Assembly: GCA_031216445.1 (NCBI GenBank)
Contig: CM062210.1
Span: forward strand, 13,837,501-13,901,500
Direction of reading: 5' to 3'
Length of the DNA stretch: 64,000 nt
Source: Lateolabrax maculatus
Taxonomy: Eukaryota > Chordata > Actinopteri > Acropomatiformes > Lateolabracidae
Part shown: positions 10,999-25,219 of the stretch, one piece after another
How positions within the stretch are numbered: the first letter of the stretch is position 1
How the letters are laid out: each line of letters opens with the position of its first letter
Notes under the pieces: generated by a model
What the model was told of the DNA's origin: nothing
The model's input: only the letters and a program-made list of their open reading frames with translations
Databases searched by the model: none
Made by a program: the position numbers and the translations under genes

Positions 10999-13856
10999 AG
11001 GAGGGGAGGCAGACACGGTAATTCCCTGCACCTTGGGGGGCGCCACCAGAGTACGGGACGGTGGGATACAGTCGAGGACTCCAATTAACAACGAGGGAGG
11101 GTCCAGCCACCCAAAATAGAGGGAAAAATGTCCTCTCTACAAGCCCCTGAAGGGAATGTCAATCCATCTCTTTTCTTTCTAAAATCCTTCTCTCTGCCTC
11201 ATTTTAGCTTTTTTCCTCAGTTTTTCTTTGTTTCCTTTTTACACTCACTTCTTTCTGTCTTCTTTCTTTCTCCCTCTTTCTCTCCCTCCTTCTGTCTCTG
11301 TGCAGTAATTATGTCATTAATAATGTGAGGGCCCGATGATTGTCCCGCTAATACCAGTTGTCCGGTCTGTATTTCTACAGCTTAGCTCAGGAGGAAGTCA
11401 TTTGTTGTTGTTTGGTAAGGTCAGCCCTTTATGAGCCCTACTTTCAGTAAAGCAGACAATCCCTCATGTTTTCTTTTACTATATTTTGACCGTCTGACCA
11501 CTGAGTTAAACTTAGATTGTAAGTTTATTGTTAAGTTGCTGTACACGGAACAGCTTGAGGCAACATATAGTAGGTGTGTAGGTTTTTGTCTTTGCACTCT
11601 CTCCAATTTCATCCTGTTCGCAGATCTGTGTTCTTTCTGAGGGAGATGTTGCCCACATGTGCAGTTCTGTATTGACAACAGCGATCACCCTTTAGCATCA
11701 AACTTCTTCCTCCCGCCATTTGATGTCTTCTGCAGTTTTTTTTTTCTGGGAGTAAGTGATGAAGTCTTACCGTATTATTAGTAAAAAGTTTTATCCTTAC
11801 GCTCTGGGAAATACCCGCAGGCACTGCTCTGTGTAAGCATCCTTGATGATTTATGCAATGTAACTGTAACCAAGGCGCATCCTTGATGATGAAGTTATAA
11901 AACTTTGTTGGAAGTACCATACCCACAGAATGTATTTATCATCAGTCTTCATTTTTCAGTGTCAGGATATCTACAGTATCATACAACATCTGTGAAAACT
12001 CATTAAATAAGACATTGAAACGCAGTAAAAGTTAGTGACAGCCACTTGTTGATAAAATAAGGTTCTTTGTTCTTTTGTCCATTCTTGATGGGTAAATTAA
12101 GATATTATTCAAGCAGGAAAGAGAAAGGGATGCCAGCTACATGACAGAGCTTGACTGCTCAATAATTGTTAGGCTCCAAGACTTGGTTTTCTGCTCACTA
12201 ACTCCTGATTGGGTGAAGGAACTGGTTCAATTAATGTGTGAGTGCTGCTGTCAGTAATCTCCTGCAAGATTGTTTAGCTTCAAAAATGCTACTTGACATT
12301 CCATGTTGGATGGGATAAGGCATGTTCAGCTTCATGACTGAGGTTTGACTGGTTAAGTGGTGCGGTGTCAAACAGAGGGTGAATGAAATAATGACAGCCA
12401 GATTAGAAGACCTGCAGAGGATAAGTATCCTGGAAAAAAAAAATGTGCACATGCATCTATTGGAAAAGCAGTACATACAATGCATGCACACATGCACACA
12501 TGCACACAGACACATTTATGTGCACACGAACAAATACTTGTTCAGATCTTACAAAATCCTTGATAAAAATGCTGATAATAATCACAGCTCAGTCATAATC
12601 ACTCATAAAAACCAGCCTCAGTTATTCATTGAGCTCCTCGCCAAACAAAATCCATTCTTTGTTGCATTTAATTTTGACTTTTACTGTGAGTCATAAAAAT
12701 CTCCAGTCAGAATCAGAGGCATGCCGGCCAAATCTGAGATCCACTGGTAATGAGTAGGGTGTTTGTCTTGAGCCTAGTGGGATGGGGTTTAAAACTGCAT
12801 GTCTAAATAAGGTGCAGATTATTGGTTAAGATTTAAATTAATGTGATTAGAGTTTTATACGACCACTATGTGGTTATGGATTGTGCAGTTACCTGGACGG
12901 GGAACAACATTCTGTAAAGTCCTGACCAACAGCCAAAGGCTTACAAGAAGCAACAGCACACACACACACGCACGCTTCATGCATTCCTTACTGAAAGTGT
13001 GTATATCTATTTATTATTGTGTATAAGCATAGATACACAACCGTTGTACACGCAACAAAACACAAACAGATTTATGTGAACACACACAGAGACTCACTCT
13101 CTTATACTGTGTGCATGCAGAGACATGAATCCATACATCCAAACACATAACAGCCCTTCAACAGTTTGTCTAATAATTATGCAAATAATTGAAAACCTGA
13201 AACCCTTCAAAGCAGAAGAAGGCGTATTGTAAAGCTCTACTCGTGGTCTCTTTTCCAATCATTATTACAATTTTTAACAATTCATTTGCCAAAACTTCAA
13301 TCTTACTAAAAGTTTTACATGATTTGTTGTGTGTAATAGGTTTAATACTATTTCATAACATAAACAAGCTGCCGTACTGGATTGCACAGCGACACTCATT
13401 TGCAATAAAAGCACATTTCTAATATCAGAGAGCACGTTCTGAGCAAGTGACCAAGTTGAGGTGTGATCTGTTATTTAGACAGGTTGGATGCACTTCCTCA
13501 CAGCCTGAAATTTCCCCCGAGGCTCTCTTCCATTTCTCACTGTCATGGATTTGAATCTTTTTACCACTGAACTCTTACAATTACTGAACATTCATCACCT
13601 GCCTACCTTCTTAGCTACCTAGATACTGTATGGAGACCAGAGATATGGGGCAGACTGGTGCAGTCGGGAATACCAAGTAACACTGCTGCTAACGCAGTAA
13701 TGAATTCTTATATCCTGATAGTAGGAATCTTTTTTTTTTTTTCTTGTTTTGGCGCGTGTGTGTGCATGTTTTTCCAGCTGTGTTAAGGTTTTGAGGGGTT
13801 TCATCTCCAGTATTTATCGATATCTTCAATCACTTAATTTGAGATGTTCATATTAG

Positions 13857-13905
13857 ACCCAGTTTGGGTCAGAGTTTGCACTGACACAGATTAAGTTTAC
13901 CCAGT

Positions 13906-13976
<71 letters not shown>

Positions 13977-14285
13977 TTATATACACACACATACACATAC
14001 ATATACATATATATGCACAAAAAAATTCTATTACTGTTGTTATCTTTGTTTATATTGAACTAATAGAAAAGAATAACAGTTCATTTTACCCAACACTGAC
14101 AATAACATGTATATTTAGAAAGCTATAGTAAATTATTATTTTATGAGTTCACAACCATATTTTAGATTGTGTAAATAACTAAAAATAAGATAAGACTAAA
14201 AACGGGTCAAAACTACCCATAGGTAGTGGTTAAAGTTAACCCAGTAGTGCGTTTGTGCCATTTGACCCAATGATTTTTTGGGTGT
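13857..14285. mobile_element. MITE-like inverted pair around an (AT)n array
   Basis: The left segment TTTGGGTCAGAGTTTGCAC (about 13,863-13,881) resembles the complement of GTGCCATTTGACCCAA (about 14,256-14,271), and both ends carry CCCA/TGGG words. Between them are a 61-bp (AT)n array and AT-rich DNA. Consistent with an old MITE; no target duplication was confirmed. Confidence 0.35.
13909..13969. repeat. (AT)n microsatellite, 61 bp
   Basis: About 30 perfect AT units, the longest AT array here. Self-complementary, so it can extrude as a cruciform and is hard to assemble; its length should be treated with caution. Confidence 0.95.
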
Positions 14286-15046
14286 ACATTCTTCATGTAT
14301 AGACGGTAGTAACACTGTAAATTTGTTTTTTATTCATTGATTAATTTCATTTCTCTTGAAAACAATAAGGATCCTCTGAACTGTAAATCCTTGAAAATAA
14401 CTCCAAATGATCTTTGGGATCATGCACACCCCACTGTAACCACAATGACTTATAACCAAATGCCACTGTATATCTCTGCAGCTTTGCCCTCATGAATAAA
14501 AGGCCTTCTCTTTGAGGTGAGAGGATTTGCCCCCCGTGGCACTCCCAGTCGTGCCCTCCAGTCCCTTGTGTTACTCACGCTCACACTCATGCTCACTTGT
14601 AGAAGTCCCTTAACGCTAACCCAGGAAGCATAAATATATTATAATCTCATCACCTGTCCATTTATACAGGTGTCACCCTGCCGCGCAACTTGATTTCCAG
14701 AAGGGCAGCAGTTTTTCCTGTGGCAGCGATTGAAGTCACAGCATTATTATCAGGCAAAATGTATTCATGATAGCAGAGGTCCGAGTGCCCTGTGGGCTTT
14801 GTAATATAATACCAGACCTCTTTATCAAATTTAACAGTTTATTGGAAACAGCTTGTACACATGATTTAGGCACAGGACAGTGCGGCAAGGCTCTGGGTCT
14901 CCTAATACACCTCCCATGCACACCGCACACAACCAAATGCACATACACACACACATGCATTATGAAAACTCACAAACACATGCCGTACACACACGCTCAC
15001 ACAGTGACACTCATACACGCACGCATTTAATCACACATCTCCCTCC

Positions 15047-15073
15047 ACCTCCTCCTCCTCCTCCTCCTCCTCT
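15047..15073. repeat. (CTC)n trinucleotide repeat
   Basis: About nine CTC units. It gives a false Pro/Gly homopolymer frame on either strand. Confidence 0.9.
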
Positions 15074-15240
15074 GCAGTGCCTCAGCTCTCCTCCTCTCCC
15101 CATCATATGTAATGCAAACCTTTCATTGGATGAGGCAGCGTTTTTTCTGTGGAGGTCTTTTGTGCGCTTTTGCTGTTTGTTTTCTCTGAAGAGCACTGCG
15201 ATAACAAAAGCGTGACGTGACAAATGGACTTTGTGCCCCA

Positions 15241-18200
15241 CAGCCAGATTTAAGTGATAGGTTACTGAATGGGAGCTGCCCTCCTATCGCATTTATATAT
15301 GTATACATACACACAAATGGGTACACGTGTGGATGAACACACTGACACTTGTTTGTAAGCAGCCCTGTGTGCAGATAAAAAAAAAAGAACGTAACTTTTA
15401 TTTATTATTTCTGATCTTCAGTCTCCCTCTGTAAGGAATGTTTTGCATTGTCACACCCTTAAAAAAATATGGATTCAACTTTTTTATTTAATTATCTTAT
15501 GCATATGTGGGACTGAAATATATCTTGCATTTGATATACAGTATACTAAAAATAAATAACAAATAACCTGGAATATGCTTCATTTTAAAGTTCATCCGGA
15601 TACATTAGGTGCGCTTTTTTATAGGTTATTTTTATATACTTGACTTGGAAAACATAGAAGTGAAGAACCATAGTTAAAATATCATCATTTTATTAAAGTT
15701 GATCATTTATTCTCTGTTTAACTTTAAAGGGTCCAGGAACTAACTATAATCAACACATCAACTCCGGCGTCACAACAAGTCTTCCTCTCCTCTTTAAGAT
15801 CTCCTATGGGGACTTTAAATAGAAACCATCAGTTGGCCGGCTAATGATTTAAAGGGATGGTCAGAGGTCGAACGCAGGCTATTAATGATCCCTTTTTAAC
15901 AAAAAGCACACACAGGAATCCGTCCAATCGGAGGGAGTTGAGAAGTCACCCGGGGCCTCAAGAAGAAGATCTGTCTGGTTAAGGTTAGACTGAGGAAGAG
16001 CAGAGGCTGAGCGATCTGCTCTGATGTCTGTGTATGCATACGGTATGTGTGTGAGTGTGTGTGTCTAAGAGTGCGTGTGTGCAAACAAGGAACAGGTCGG
16101 TCAACATCATCAAAGTGTGTGAATGCATGTGTGAACGCGTACAAAAAAAAAAAAAAAAACATGCTGGTTTGTATCCGTCAGTTCATTTTATCCCTTAAGT
16201 AAAATGTGCAAGTACAGTACTGTGTGTTGTCGTTTCAACAACATTTTACGATAATGTATAGTAATAATTTATGTTTTAAAGCTATGAAAGAAACCTGTTA
16301 TATAATTTAAAAAACACTGCATCTGAGAATGAGGTATTTTGGGCTGTGACTACAACATTTGTTTACTTCATCTGACACTTTCAAATTTAGAAGCACTCTT
16401 CCAAAAAAAGAAGTTGTTTTTTTTTTTAAAGTGAAAATCACTGAAGCTCCAGATTTACCAGACACTATTGCCTCTGGATAAAACAGTTAACATTCTACCC
16501 TGCTCATATTTGTTGGCAAAATTGCCATATTCAGGATACAGGCTTAAAATGTTGCCGGCGTGCCACGGCTTAAAGGTTTTCGGCGTGTTTAGCGACTGCA
16601 GAGCTTTAAGTATAAACATTCATTAATCCTTTCAGCCATTTCTGCCCTCAACAGGAGTTCGCTGTATGACGGAGGTTATCTGCGCAACAAGGAATAAGCT
16701 TCAAGCATGACTGACCCAAGACCTCTGTCTGTCAAATGTAATCTTTGTCTGTATACTGTTACTCTGTGTTCTTTTGGTTTTTAACATGTCTGCTTCAACA
16801 GTTTTTGCGCATATTCTATTCTAATCTATTGTATTCTATTCCTGTTTCCTCTGACTAAGGCTCCCATCAGTCCTGTGGAAGTTAATTATGTGAGCCAAGC
16901 TGTTGAGGGGTTGAGGAGAAGCTTTTTTTGCCTAAATACTGGATATACACCAAGTCTGGCAACGCCACCGAGCATTGTCTGCCGTGATAAAATATGGACG
17001 GAAGTGCTGCTAGGCAAATCGTTTATCAGCCAGGTTTAGCATGCACATGTTAAAATGAAAGACTGTGCTATCTGCATAGGTTGTGTGAGCTTAGTTTAGT
17101 GTAGCCAACACCGTTTGTTGTGTATAAATGGCATGCTGGCTGTCGCCCCTGTGGGACGTGATCAATCACACATTGCCTGCTTTGCTCTCTAACAGCTATG
17201 GGCTAATCTATTCAAAATATTCAAACTAACATTTCAGTCCCACCTTAACTGCATGCCTTGTTGCTTTGTACTTTCTGCCTTTGTTTGGCGCCTGTGTAAG
17301 AATTTTAATAAACCTGATTTTCCTCTGTTACATACTCTAGATTTTAAAAACAATCAGCTTAAAGTTGTTTCTAAACTCTTCTGGCACACTCTGCAAGACC
17401 TCACCCATTTCGTACCATAGCACTAATGGTCTATTATGATAATTAAATCTAACATATTTCTTCAACCCCGGACAAGCCATTATATGGAGCATGAGCTGGC
17501 ATGTTTGCTCTGTCACAAAGCGGCCTCTAAAATAACTCTGCATGCTCAGTTTAGTCTCCCATTCCCAATTTGCCTTAATGAGCCGGTTCAAGCTGTCAGC
17601 CACAGAGAGACAGGAGCTCTGATGACTGTCAATCTGTGGTGAGTAGAGGGGACGACGAGGATGAATGGATAGATGGAAGGAGGGAGGAACAGAGAGAGGT
17701 TTAAGGAGGTGGAGAAAGGTCAGGCACAGATTACACTGGCAGTCACCAGAGCTTCAGGCAGAAAAGGAGAGAAAGGATGCGAAGGAGAAGAACCCTACTG
17801 TCGACGGCTGGTGTTCACATGAGAATCTACCAACAAACTTTCTAGACATTTGGTCATTTTAATAACATGAAATAAAAATTGGATGTACACGTATTACAGT
17901 CACTTATAGATCACGAAAGAGATTTTTGTACAAATATTAACCATTTACAGACCTAAATACCAGAGAAAGACAAAGCCTGTAAGGTGCAATAAATCTACAT
18001 ATCACTTTAAATTCACCTTAGCATATCTTAATGACTTAATCATTGACCGAAACAATGTCATTCTCATAAAAAGCTAAATTCTCAGTGTTTTTGTCAATTT
18101 AGAGGGGGGACCTTTAGTACATGGCTATTAACAAGTAATCACAAGAGGTGTAATAATGAAGAATGCCCTTCATTTTTGCAGAGGGCAAGGTAGACACCGG

Positions 18201-19989
18201 TGTCCAGCCCTCGTCTTCAGAGGAAAATATGGAGGGAACTTAGGTGTTTGATGATGCGTTTAATTCACACAGGAATACATTAATATGATAGTCAGTGGAG
18301 CGGCAAAGCCCTCAAGTAAGGTTCTCTCATTAGTATGTTTCTCTATTTCTTTTTTTAATTATTCAACAAAAAAACGAAGAGCCGCATGACAGATGTATTG
18401 GCTGTGTCAAGAAGGAATGATTTGAATTTGAATTGTGCATAAAATCGTGCAATTATGAGGGCTCATTTGTGTATGTGAACAAAATATTTGCCTTTAATGA
18501 GTATTGACTCTGAAGCAGGAGTCAAGTGATGGGGTGTATTTTAATGTAATATTTATTCTCGTTTCAGGGATCCGGTCACATTTTGTTTGAATTCTCATGA
18601 ATAAAAAAATGTCAACACAATATAAGAAACGACATTCTGAGCATCAACAGCGACCCAGGTGGACCAGACAAAGTCTACCACACCCCTCGGTTTCTGACTT
18701 CAAAAGCATACCATTTAGAGTGTGCAATGCCCCGTACGAGCTTGATGCTTGTACAAGTCAGTCTCCAATCATCTCGGTGAGCTATTATCTCACTCTGCTA
18801 TTGTCACAACTGGTTGGGGAGGCTTTCATCATGCTTATAAGGTAAACACCTGATCTGCACACACTGGGGTATTGTCTTCTGGGCTCTGCTTAGACAGAAC
18901 ACAGAAGCCAACTGCATGAAAACAGAGAATTATTAATGATGCACTTAATCATTCAAGAGAAAAAGTTTGTATATGAAAAAAATATCAGCAAAAAAAATAA
19001 ATAAATAAATAAAAATTCCAGCTTATCTGCGGTGCATTTATCTAGCAGGTTTGAAAGGGTTTCATAAATCAAAAAGCAGTACAATTTTCTAAACACAGAA
19101 TCTTACAAGTTATGAAAACAGTCATGTGCATTCAAGAAGCAAAGCCAGGATTGTGTTTAATGTATTCAAAACAAGTTGCATCTTGAAACATTGACAAATA
19201 TTGAGGTTTGTTGCAAGCAGTAGCGTGTATGTAATGTGTTCTTCCCTACCTTTGACCTCGTCTATTGGGAGAAACCTCTAAACATGTATTTCTTTCTGGT
19301 AGTTTTACTTGTTTTAAAGGTCTCAGATTACCTAATTACAATGGGTGCCCTTTTTTTTTAAAAAAAAAAAAAAATCAGTCTTTAACTGATTCTCATTATT
19401 GTCTCTTCTTAATTTTCCTTGACACAGTTAACAACACTGGGTTCCACTGCTTTGACTTGAGGTTAACACCAACCTCCTGCAAAAGGTTAGGCAGGTAATT
19501 CATTGCTTGATTAGGCTCTCCCTGCAATTAATCACGCTTAAATGCATACCCTCACAGAGTGATCATTTAGGAATGATGATTAATGAAAGCGTCAAATATT
19601 CCTCACATTCCACTTCTTATTGGGCAGCTGCGGTAATGTGGGTCACGGCTGTCACAGTACACTGCAGTAACTCTGGGCCGCTGCTGTGATCGTGCTCACA
19701 CACCCTAAAACAGGGGAGATGGTCTTGCGAGTTGATTCTGTCTCGTACTTTTTTTTTTTTTTTTGTTCTCGTGTCTTTTGGTTCCTCTTTGAAAAGCCAG
19801 CTGCAGTGCAGCGGAAGCCATTTCTGGGAACCTGCACACATCAAAATACAGGTGCAAGGTCGGGAGGACGAGCGCCGCACCTTGTGGGCATTACGTGGGA
19901 GATAGTTGTGTGTCAGTGATTGTTGAGTCAATTAATTATTGAACTTGGCAAGAAATCAATCGTTCCAGTAAGGTGATCCCATTTCCAAC
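15241..19989. other. Intergenic, no gene seen
   Basis: Mostly AT-rich unique sequence with short A-runs (about 16,142-16,160 and 19,360-19,373). The 88-codon - strand frame at 17337-17603 has a protein-like composition but no homology or splice context I can confirm. Confidence 0.65.
18400..18560. other. Candidate conserved non-coding element
   Basis: Repeat-free sequence with TTTGAATTTGAATTGTGC, ATCGTGCAATTATGAGG and CCTTTAATGAGT. Read as a possible enhancer only by texture. Confidence 0.2.
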
Positions 19990-20140
19990 TGGCAGCATAT
20001 TGAGACAGTAACCTATGACAATATTAATCACTAGCACAACAGCAGGCTAATTCCCACATGTAATTAGTCTACATTTTAATTCATCGAAAACTAGCACTCT
20101 TCTAAACTTGCTTAATTATGTACTTACACTTAATTATAGT
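19990..20140. other. Candidate conserved non-coding element, dense TAATT motifs
   Basis: Within 150 bases there are GCTAATTCC, TGTAATTAGTC, TTTAATTC, CTTAATTATG and CTTAATTATAG. This is the densest homeodomain-core cluster in the window. Confidence 0.3.
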
Positions 20141-21955
20141 CGCCCCCCCACCCCCCCTCGGTTTGTTTTCAGTGCCACAGATGGAAAAACATATTTATTT
20201 TGGGGAAGAAGAGATAAAATAAAAAACCTCCACCTGGGAAAGGAGCGGCAGGTCTCTGCTGAGTTGTGCTGCGTCTGGTAGGAATTTACTGGATTAGCTC
20301 AGTCACAAAATGTGAGATGAACCACATTGTCAATCACCCTCAGGGCAGAGCAAGAGAGGAAGAGCTGTCAATCAAAGCGGGTCTTCAATCGTCCCATTCA
20401 CATCGGCTCCTGGAATCAGTCTCTCCCGCTGACTGCTCTTTGACATTTCACGCACTGGGGCCACGAGGATGGAGAGGAAAAAACATCCTTAGATCCTCCC
20501 TTTCTTTCTTTTTTTCTGGCTGTCTGTCCTCAATCTTTGTGCTTTAGCAGAGGCAGATATGTGTGTTTAAAGTAATGACACTGTTCATTTAGCCTGAGAA
20601 ATTGCAATAGCTGTGAGAAATAACTGTAAAGCAGAGAAAAAGTTGTGGTATCTCTTAAAGTGCGACGGCGGTAGGCGGTACTGTGGAGCGTGCAATAAAA
20701 ACTAAATGGATTGGACTTGAAGAGCACTGCAGAGTTATGTATTGTTCTCATTCTGATAAATCGGTTATAATATTCTGTTGTGAGGTTGAAAACATATGAC
20801 TTCCCTGAACAGTATCTCTTTTGGGCTTCTGCTTTTCTTGAGATGCATTATGAAATTCACTCCGAGCCCATCAATAAAATACACTGCATTTGGTAAAGCT
20901 CAAACAATAAATGCACCCAATTTACCAATCGAGTCGATAAAAAAGAAAGAAAAGAAAAAAGAAAAAAAAACATCTGAAAAACTGCTAATCTGCTGAACAG
21001 ATAATGCCCTCCTCCTCAGAAAGATGCTGGGGGATGAAAAATCCAAGTGCAGTTTGTTGTCGTTTTTATGTGTTTTCTCTCCTCTTGTTTGTATTCCGGG
21101 GCAGCCGCCTGGCTCCGAGTGAGGTATACAGAGTCATTGCTCTTTTGGCTCCAGCCCTGACACCTTGTGCCCTCAAGTGTGGACTCCTTAGCCGCGATCT
21201 GATCAGCATCTTTATAGTTTATCAGCCTTGGGGTTCAATTTTGGCTTGGATGCTTTTACAAATGAACGCAATCACTGGTGAGCCTTCGCATCCTGATTGC
21301 ATTGAGAGAAGCGGGTGGAGGAAAGTTTAGTGGATTACCGTGCCACTTGAGGATGGAGCACAAACACACCGAGGCAGCCACAGAGGGGGCCGCCTGTGCC
21401 TCCCCCCCCTGCCTGGGCTATTGGCACTCGCTGCTTGTACTCTGTCTTATTTGACTAAAATAATATAATTGTCTCCCATCTTATTGCTTGTAAAGCCATC
21501 TTCTGTCCGCAGGCGATGTGTGTGATCAATGCACTATCTAACAGAATCAATTCTTCCAGGAATACCTTGTGTTTGTGAAATGATTCCAGGCAGCTGCAGC
21601 AAAAGACGGGGCTGGAAGTGGGATCCTGTGGTACTCGGATTAGTTTAGTGACTTGGACCCTCCAGTTCACACTGAATAGTGTGGCTCTTTGCCCATTTCT
21701 CATGTTGTGTGTGCGTCTCTGTGTGCATTTGTTTGTGTGCAAAACAGGCTTCCCGGGGAATTCACATTCATATTGCCAGTTATGTGCATCATCCCTCGAA
21801 CATCTTCTAAGCAGTTTATTCCACTTGTAACTGCTACAGTATCAGTCCCCTTGAGATGTTTTCAACTGTGCCGGAAAATGGTAATAAATGTCATGTCATC
21901 TGTTTGGTAATATAAAACAGATTTCCTGAATTTTACTAAAGGAAAAGGAATTTGT

Positions 21956-22004
21956 TCTTATCACTTCCAGTATTTATGTTTTTATCACTTCCAGTATTTA
22001 TTTC
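21956..22004 (+). repeat. 24-bp tandem duplication
   Basis: ATCACTTCCAGTATTTAT occurs twice, with TCACTTCC starting at 21961 and 21985. Two near-identical 24-bp units. Confidence 0.85.
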
Positions 22005-22669
22005 ATCCGTCAACAGTGTCATCACTGTGGTTCTGCACACTGTAGAATCACAAATGTATTCTGTATAAAAGAGCACATAAATTTAAACAAAAAAATTAAA
22101 ACAAAACACTGTACACAACCAGGAAATAATCATTAATCTTTATGTTCTGGCAGCATAATATTCCAAGCAATCAATACAATTTCAAGTAATAAAATTCCAG
22201 TACTGCAACGGCAACTTCCCTCGAACCAAAACATGGTTGCAATGAAGGGGCCCATCACATCAGACTAGAACGAATGAATTAATGTCCCACTGCCAATCCT
22301 GACTGCCTGATCCCAGTGTGCACCCCTTCTCTAATTCTACAACTAAACAATGATATCAAAAGTGAATTATGGGAGACCTCTGGGGTGGATCGAGGAGAGT
22401 AATATGCCAAAAAACTATTACGGTGGGGAAACTATGGGAATAGAACCCTCTGGAGGAGCAAAAAAAGAGTGAGAGAGGAGCGGGATCAAGCCAAAGGGAA
22501 CCATTTTGGCAGGTCAGGTTGTAATTGATTGTCAATGGAAATCTCTGTGGCGGTGGCAAGTTTGTCTGATCATATCTCATGTTTTTTGCAGATTTTGTCT
22601 GACGTAGAAATTAGAAAACATCCCAGAAAAAAAAGAGCGTGATTGGCATTTTGAGCATGTTGTTGTAAT

Positions 22670-22960
22670 ATGGTGTAAACTACTGGCTTGGAGAGCCTTT
22701 AGCAAAAGCAGTATCTGGCTTAATAAGCATGGAGAATTTCCCAGGAAGTACTACGGCATATTGAGTTACTTCTACGCGCTGAAAGAAAAGGACACTTTAT
22801 GCAAATTAAGGTATCCCTTAGCAATTGTCATTCGGTTGTTTAGTCCAGTGGTTCAATTCGATTTAGGGGAAAACAGCAATGCCAAATTGTGTCTTTCGAT
22901 AACATCGCTGCAATGATTGAGTTATGCGTTATTGCATTTGTGGCTTGAGTTTCGTCTGCT
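22670..22960. other. Candidate conserved non-coding element with POU octamer
   Basis: Contains a perfect octamer ATGCAAAT (22799-22806) running into TTA, as in POU/homeodomain composite sites, plus CTTAATAAGC. No repeats or ORF of note. Confidence 0.3.
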
Positions 22961-23696
22961 GCTCCGCAGTTTAAGGCTTTACCTGAGAACAGCTCAACCA
23001 GCAAGCAAAGTCAGGTCCAAAATCTTTTCATTTCCTTTGTAAACCACATGTCATGTTCTATATTAGGTGGATAAAGGACGTATGTGCCTTCATGTCTGTG
23101 CACCTAAGATCTGGCTGGAGATTCCACTCTCTTTTTTTCATTCCCTTTCCTCCGCTCTGTTTACTTTCCTACAGTCTCATCTTCATGTGTCTTGTTTTGT
23201 CTTTCTCGCTCTATGACTTCTCTCCCTCTCTTTTCTGCTCCTCCGTCTCCCTCTGTCCTGCCGGTGCTCTGCAGCGCCGGCCTCAGTCCATTCTTTGGGT
23301 AGCACAGGAAGTGAAACTGTAACACAGAGTTCACTTGTAATTGGCCACGGTCACGCTAACCAAACAGGAAGGAATCTGCAACTGATTAGAATTCTTCCTC
23401 CTGCAATAATAGTACCCCCCCCCCCCTTCACCCCCGCCCCCACAAAATTAATTACATTCGGGGGTCTATTCCCACTATTGGTTTTCCTGTTTTGAAGCTG
23501 CATTATAAAAGGGAAAAATCCCAAGACAACACAGCCCAGCTAGTTTTTCAATTACAGAGAGATGGGGCAAGTCATAAAGGGCTGAGGAAGCATAGGCAGA
23601 CATCCATCTATCCATCTCTTCATCCGGACAGAGAGCTACGGGCTGGTCAGATCAGTCAGCAACTCACAGACTGCTGAATAATCTCTTCATGACTCA

Positions 23697-23697
<1 letters not shown>

Positions 23698-23735
<38 letters not shown>
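23698..23735. repeat. (CA)n microsatellite
   Basis: About 19 perfect CA units. Confidence 0.95.
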
Positions 23736-23738
<3 letters not shown>

Positions 23739-25182
23739 AATACACAAAAACATACATGGACCTCACTATCTCTGTAAAATGCTCTTCAAAATAAACTTTC
23801 TGAACAATTTTTTCATACCAACTGTAATATTTTAAAGTCAATTTTAGGGAAATTGGTAACTTGACTTTATGTACATCTGTATGTGTAACTTTTACAACTA
23901 AGTTGTTCCTCCTCATTTCACCAGATGTCTTTTAAACTCCACCACTCAGTGCAATTCCTTCCAAGGCTTTTAGATTTGTGGAATTTATTTTGACAAATTC
24001 CCAAAGATCATGAAAAATGTAAATTATGTAAGAAAATGATAAACCTCACAGTTGGAGTTTTCACATTCTGAGCTTACTCTAAAATAAATCTTGCTACTTT
24101 ATGATCTGTAAAGAATGGAGACATGTAATTTGAGTGATAATAGACCCAAAGTTTTGCATATTATTTTCATTTTATTTTTTTGTAAATTTTAAAATATATG
24201 TGTACCAATATGTTATGAATTTTATGTTAAACCATAACCATGTTGTGCCATCTGGCATCAATACGACAGCAGTCAGGAGTCCAACTTTTTTTTTTTTCTG
24301 TTTCTGCAGAAATGTTAAAAAACAATCAGCTTGTGTGAACGCTGCCCACCTGAAATGGTTTTGATGTTGGATTTTGAACAAGTGCGTCGCTTGATGTGAC
24401 ATATTCATTTCACAAACGAGGTTAAGCACACAGGAACAGCAGGACGTCATGGCGCACATGAAATGTTTAAATACTGCGGTGTTCAGCACCTTTCAAAATA
24501 AAATGAAAATAAAATTGAGATGCATTTTCATCTCATCTTCACAGAGAGAGACACAGAGAGCCAGGACTGCTTCAAAAATAAATGAATGCCTAACAATGTT
24601 TTTGATGTCCTATATTTAAATTTGTACGGTTACTTACATTACTCCTACTTCCCTGGTCTTGGAACTAATCCGATTGATATGGAAATGGGGTGCTCTGTTT
24701 CATGACAGAGTTGGGGGAAGAGAGAGAGAGGGAGAGGGAAAATGAGAGGGAGAGGGAGAGAGAGAGAGAGAATTCCCAGGTTTGCTCCTACTCAAAATGT
24801 GCTGAAAACAGATTTTCAGAATCCTTTGGCTTCATGGTATTGGTTATAGGGGATTACACAAACCACTTAAAGCTTGACAATGAGCTGCTCTTTTCAACCA
24901 ACAAAAAAGTCCTTCATGCTGGACACATTCTACACACTCGGGAGGTTAATCAGGAACAAATTAAATAAATATTGTAACTGTGTCGGGCGCCATCAACACA
25001 CATAAGATTACATATAATGACGCTGAAAATTTAGATTTTTAATTTTCTAGGAGCAAGTTTCTCAGATTGTTTAATTTTAATGCCACAGGGGAATAGTTAA
25101 AATAGTATTTTCGAGGCATAGACTGTTCCTATGATGAAAGAAATAGAGAAATACAATACTGGGGCAATGTGTGGCAATCAAA

Positions 25183-25219
<37 letters not shown>
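25183..25219. repeat. Compound (AT)n(AC)n microsatellite
   Basis: About eleven AT units pass into seven AC units. Confidence 0.95.

Larger units (their letters stand above)
11000..15240. other. Intergenic, no gene seen
   Basis: CT-rich DNA at 11,180-11,300, a 14-bp direct repeat (GCATCCTTGATGAT at 11,837 and 11,877), the (AT)n MITE-like block, then CA-rich and CTC repeat DNA near 15 kb. No exon is supported. Confidence 0.65.
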
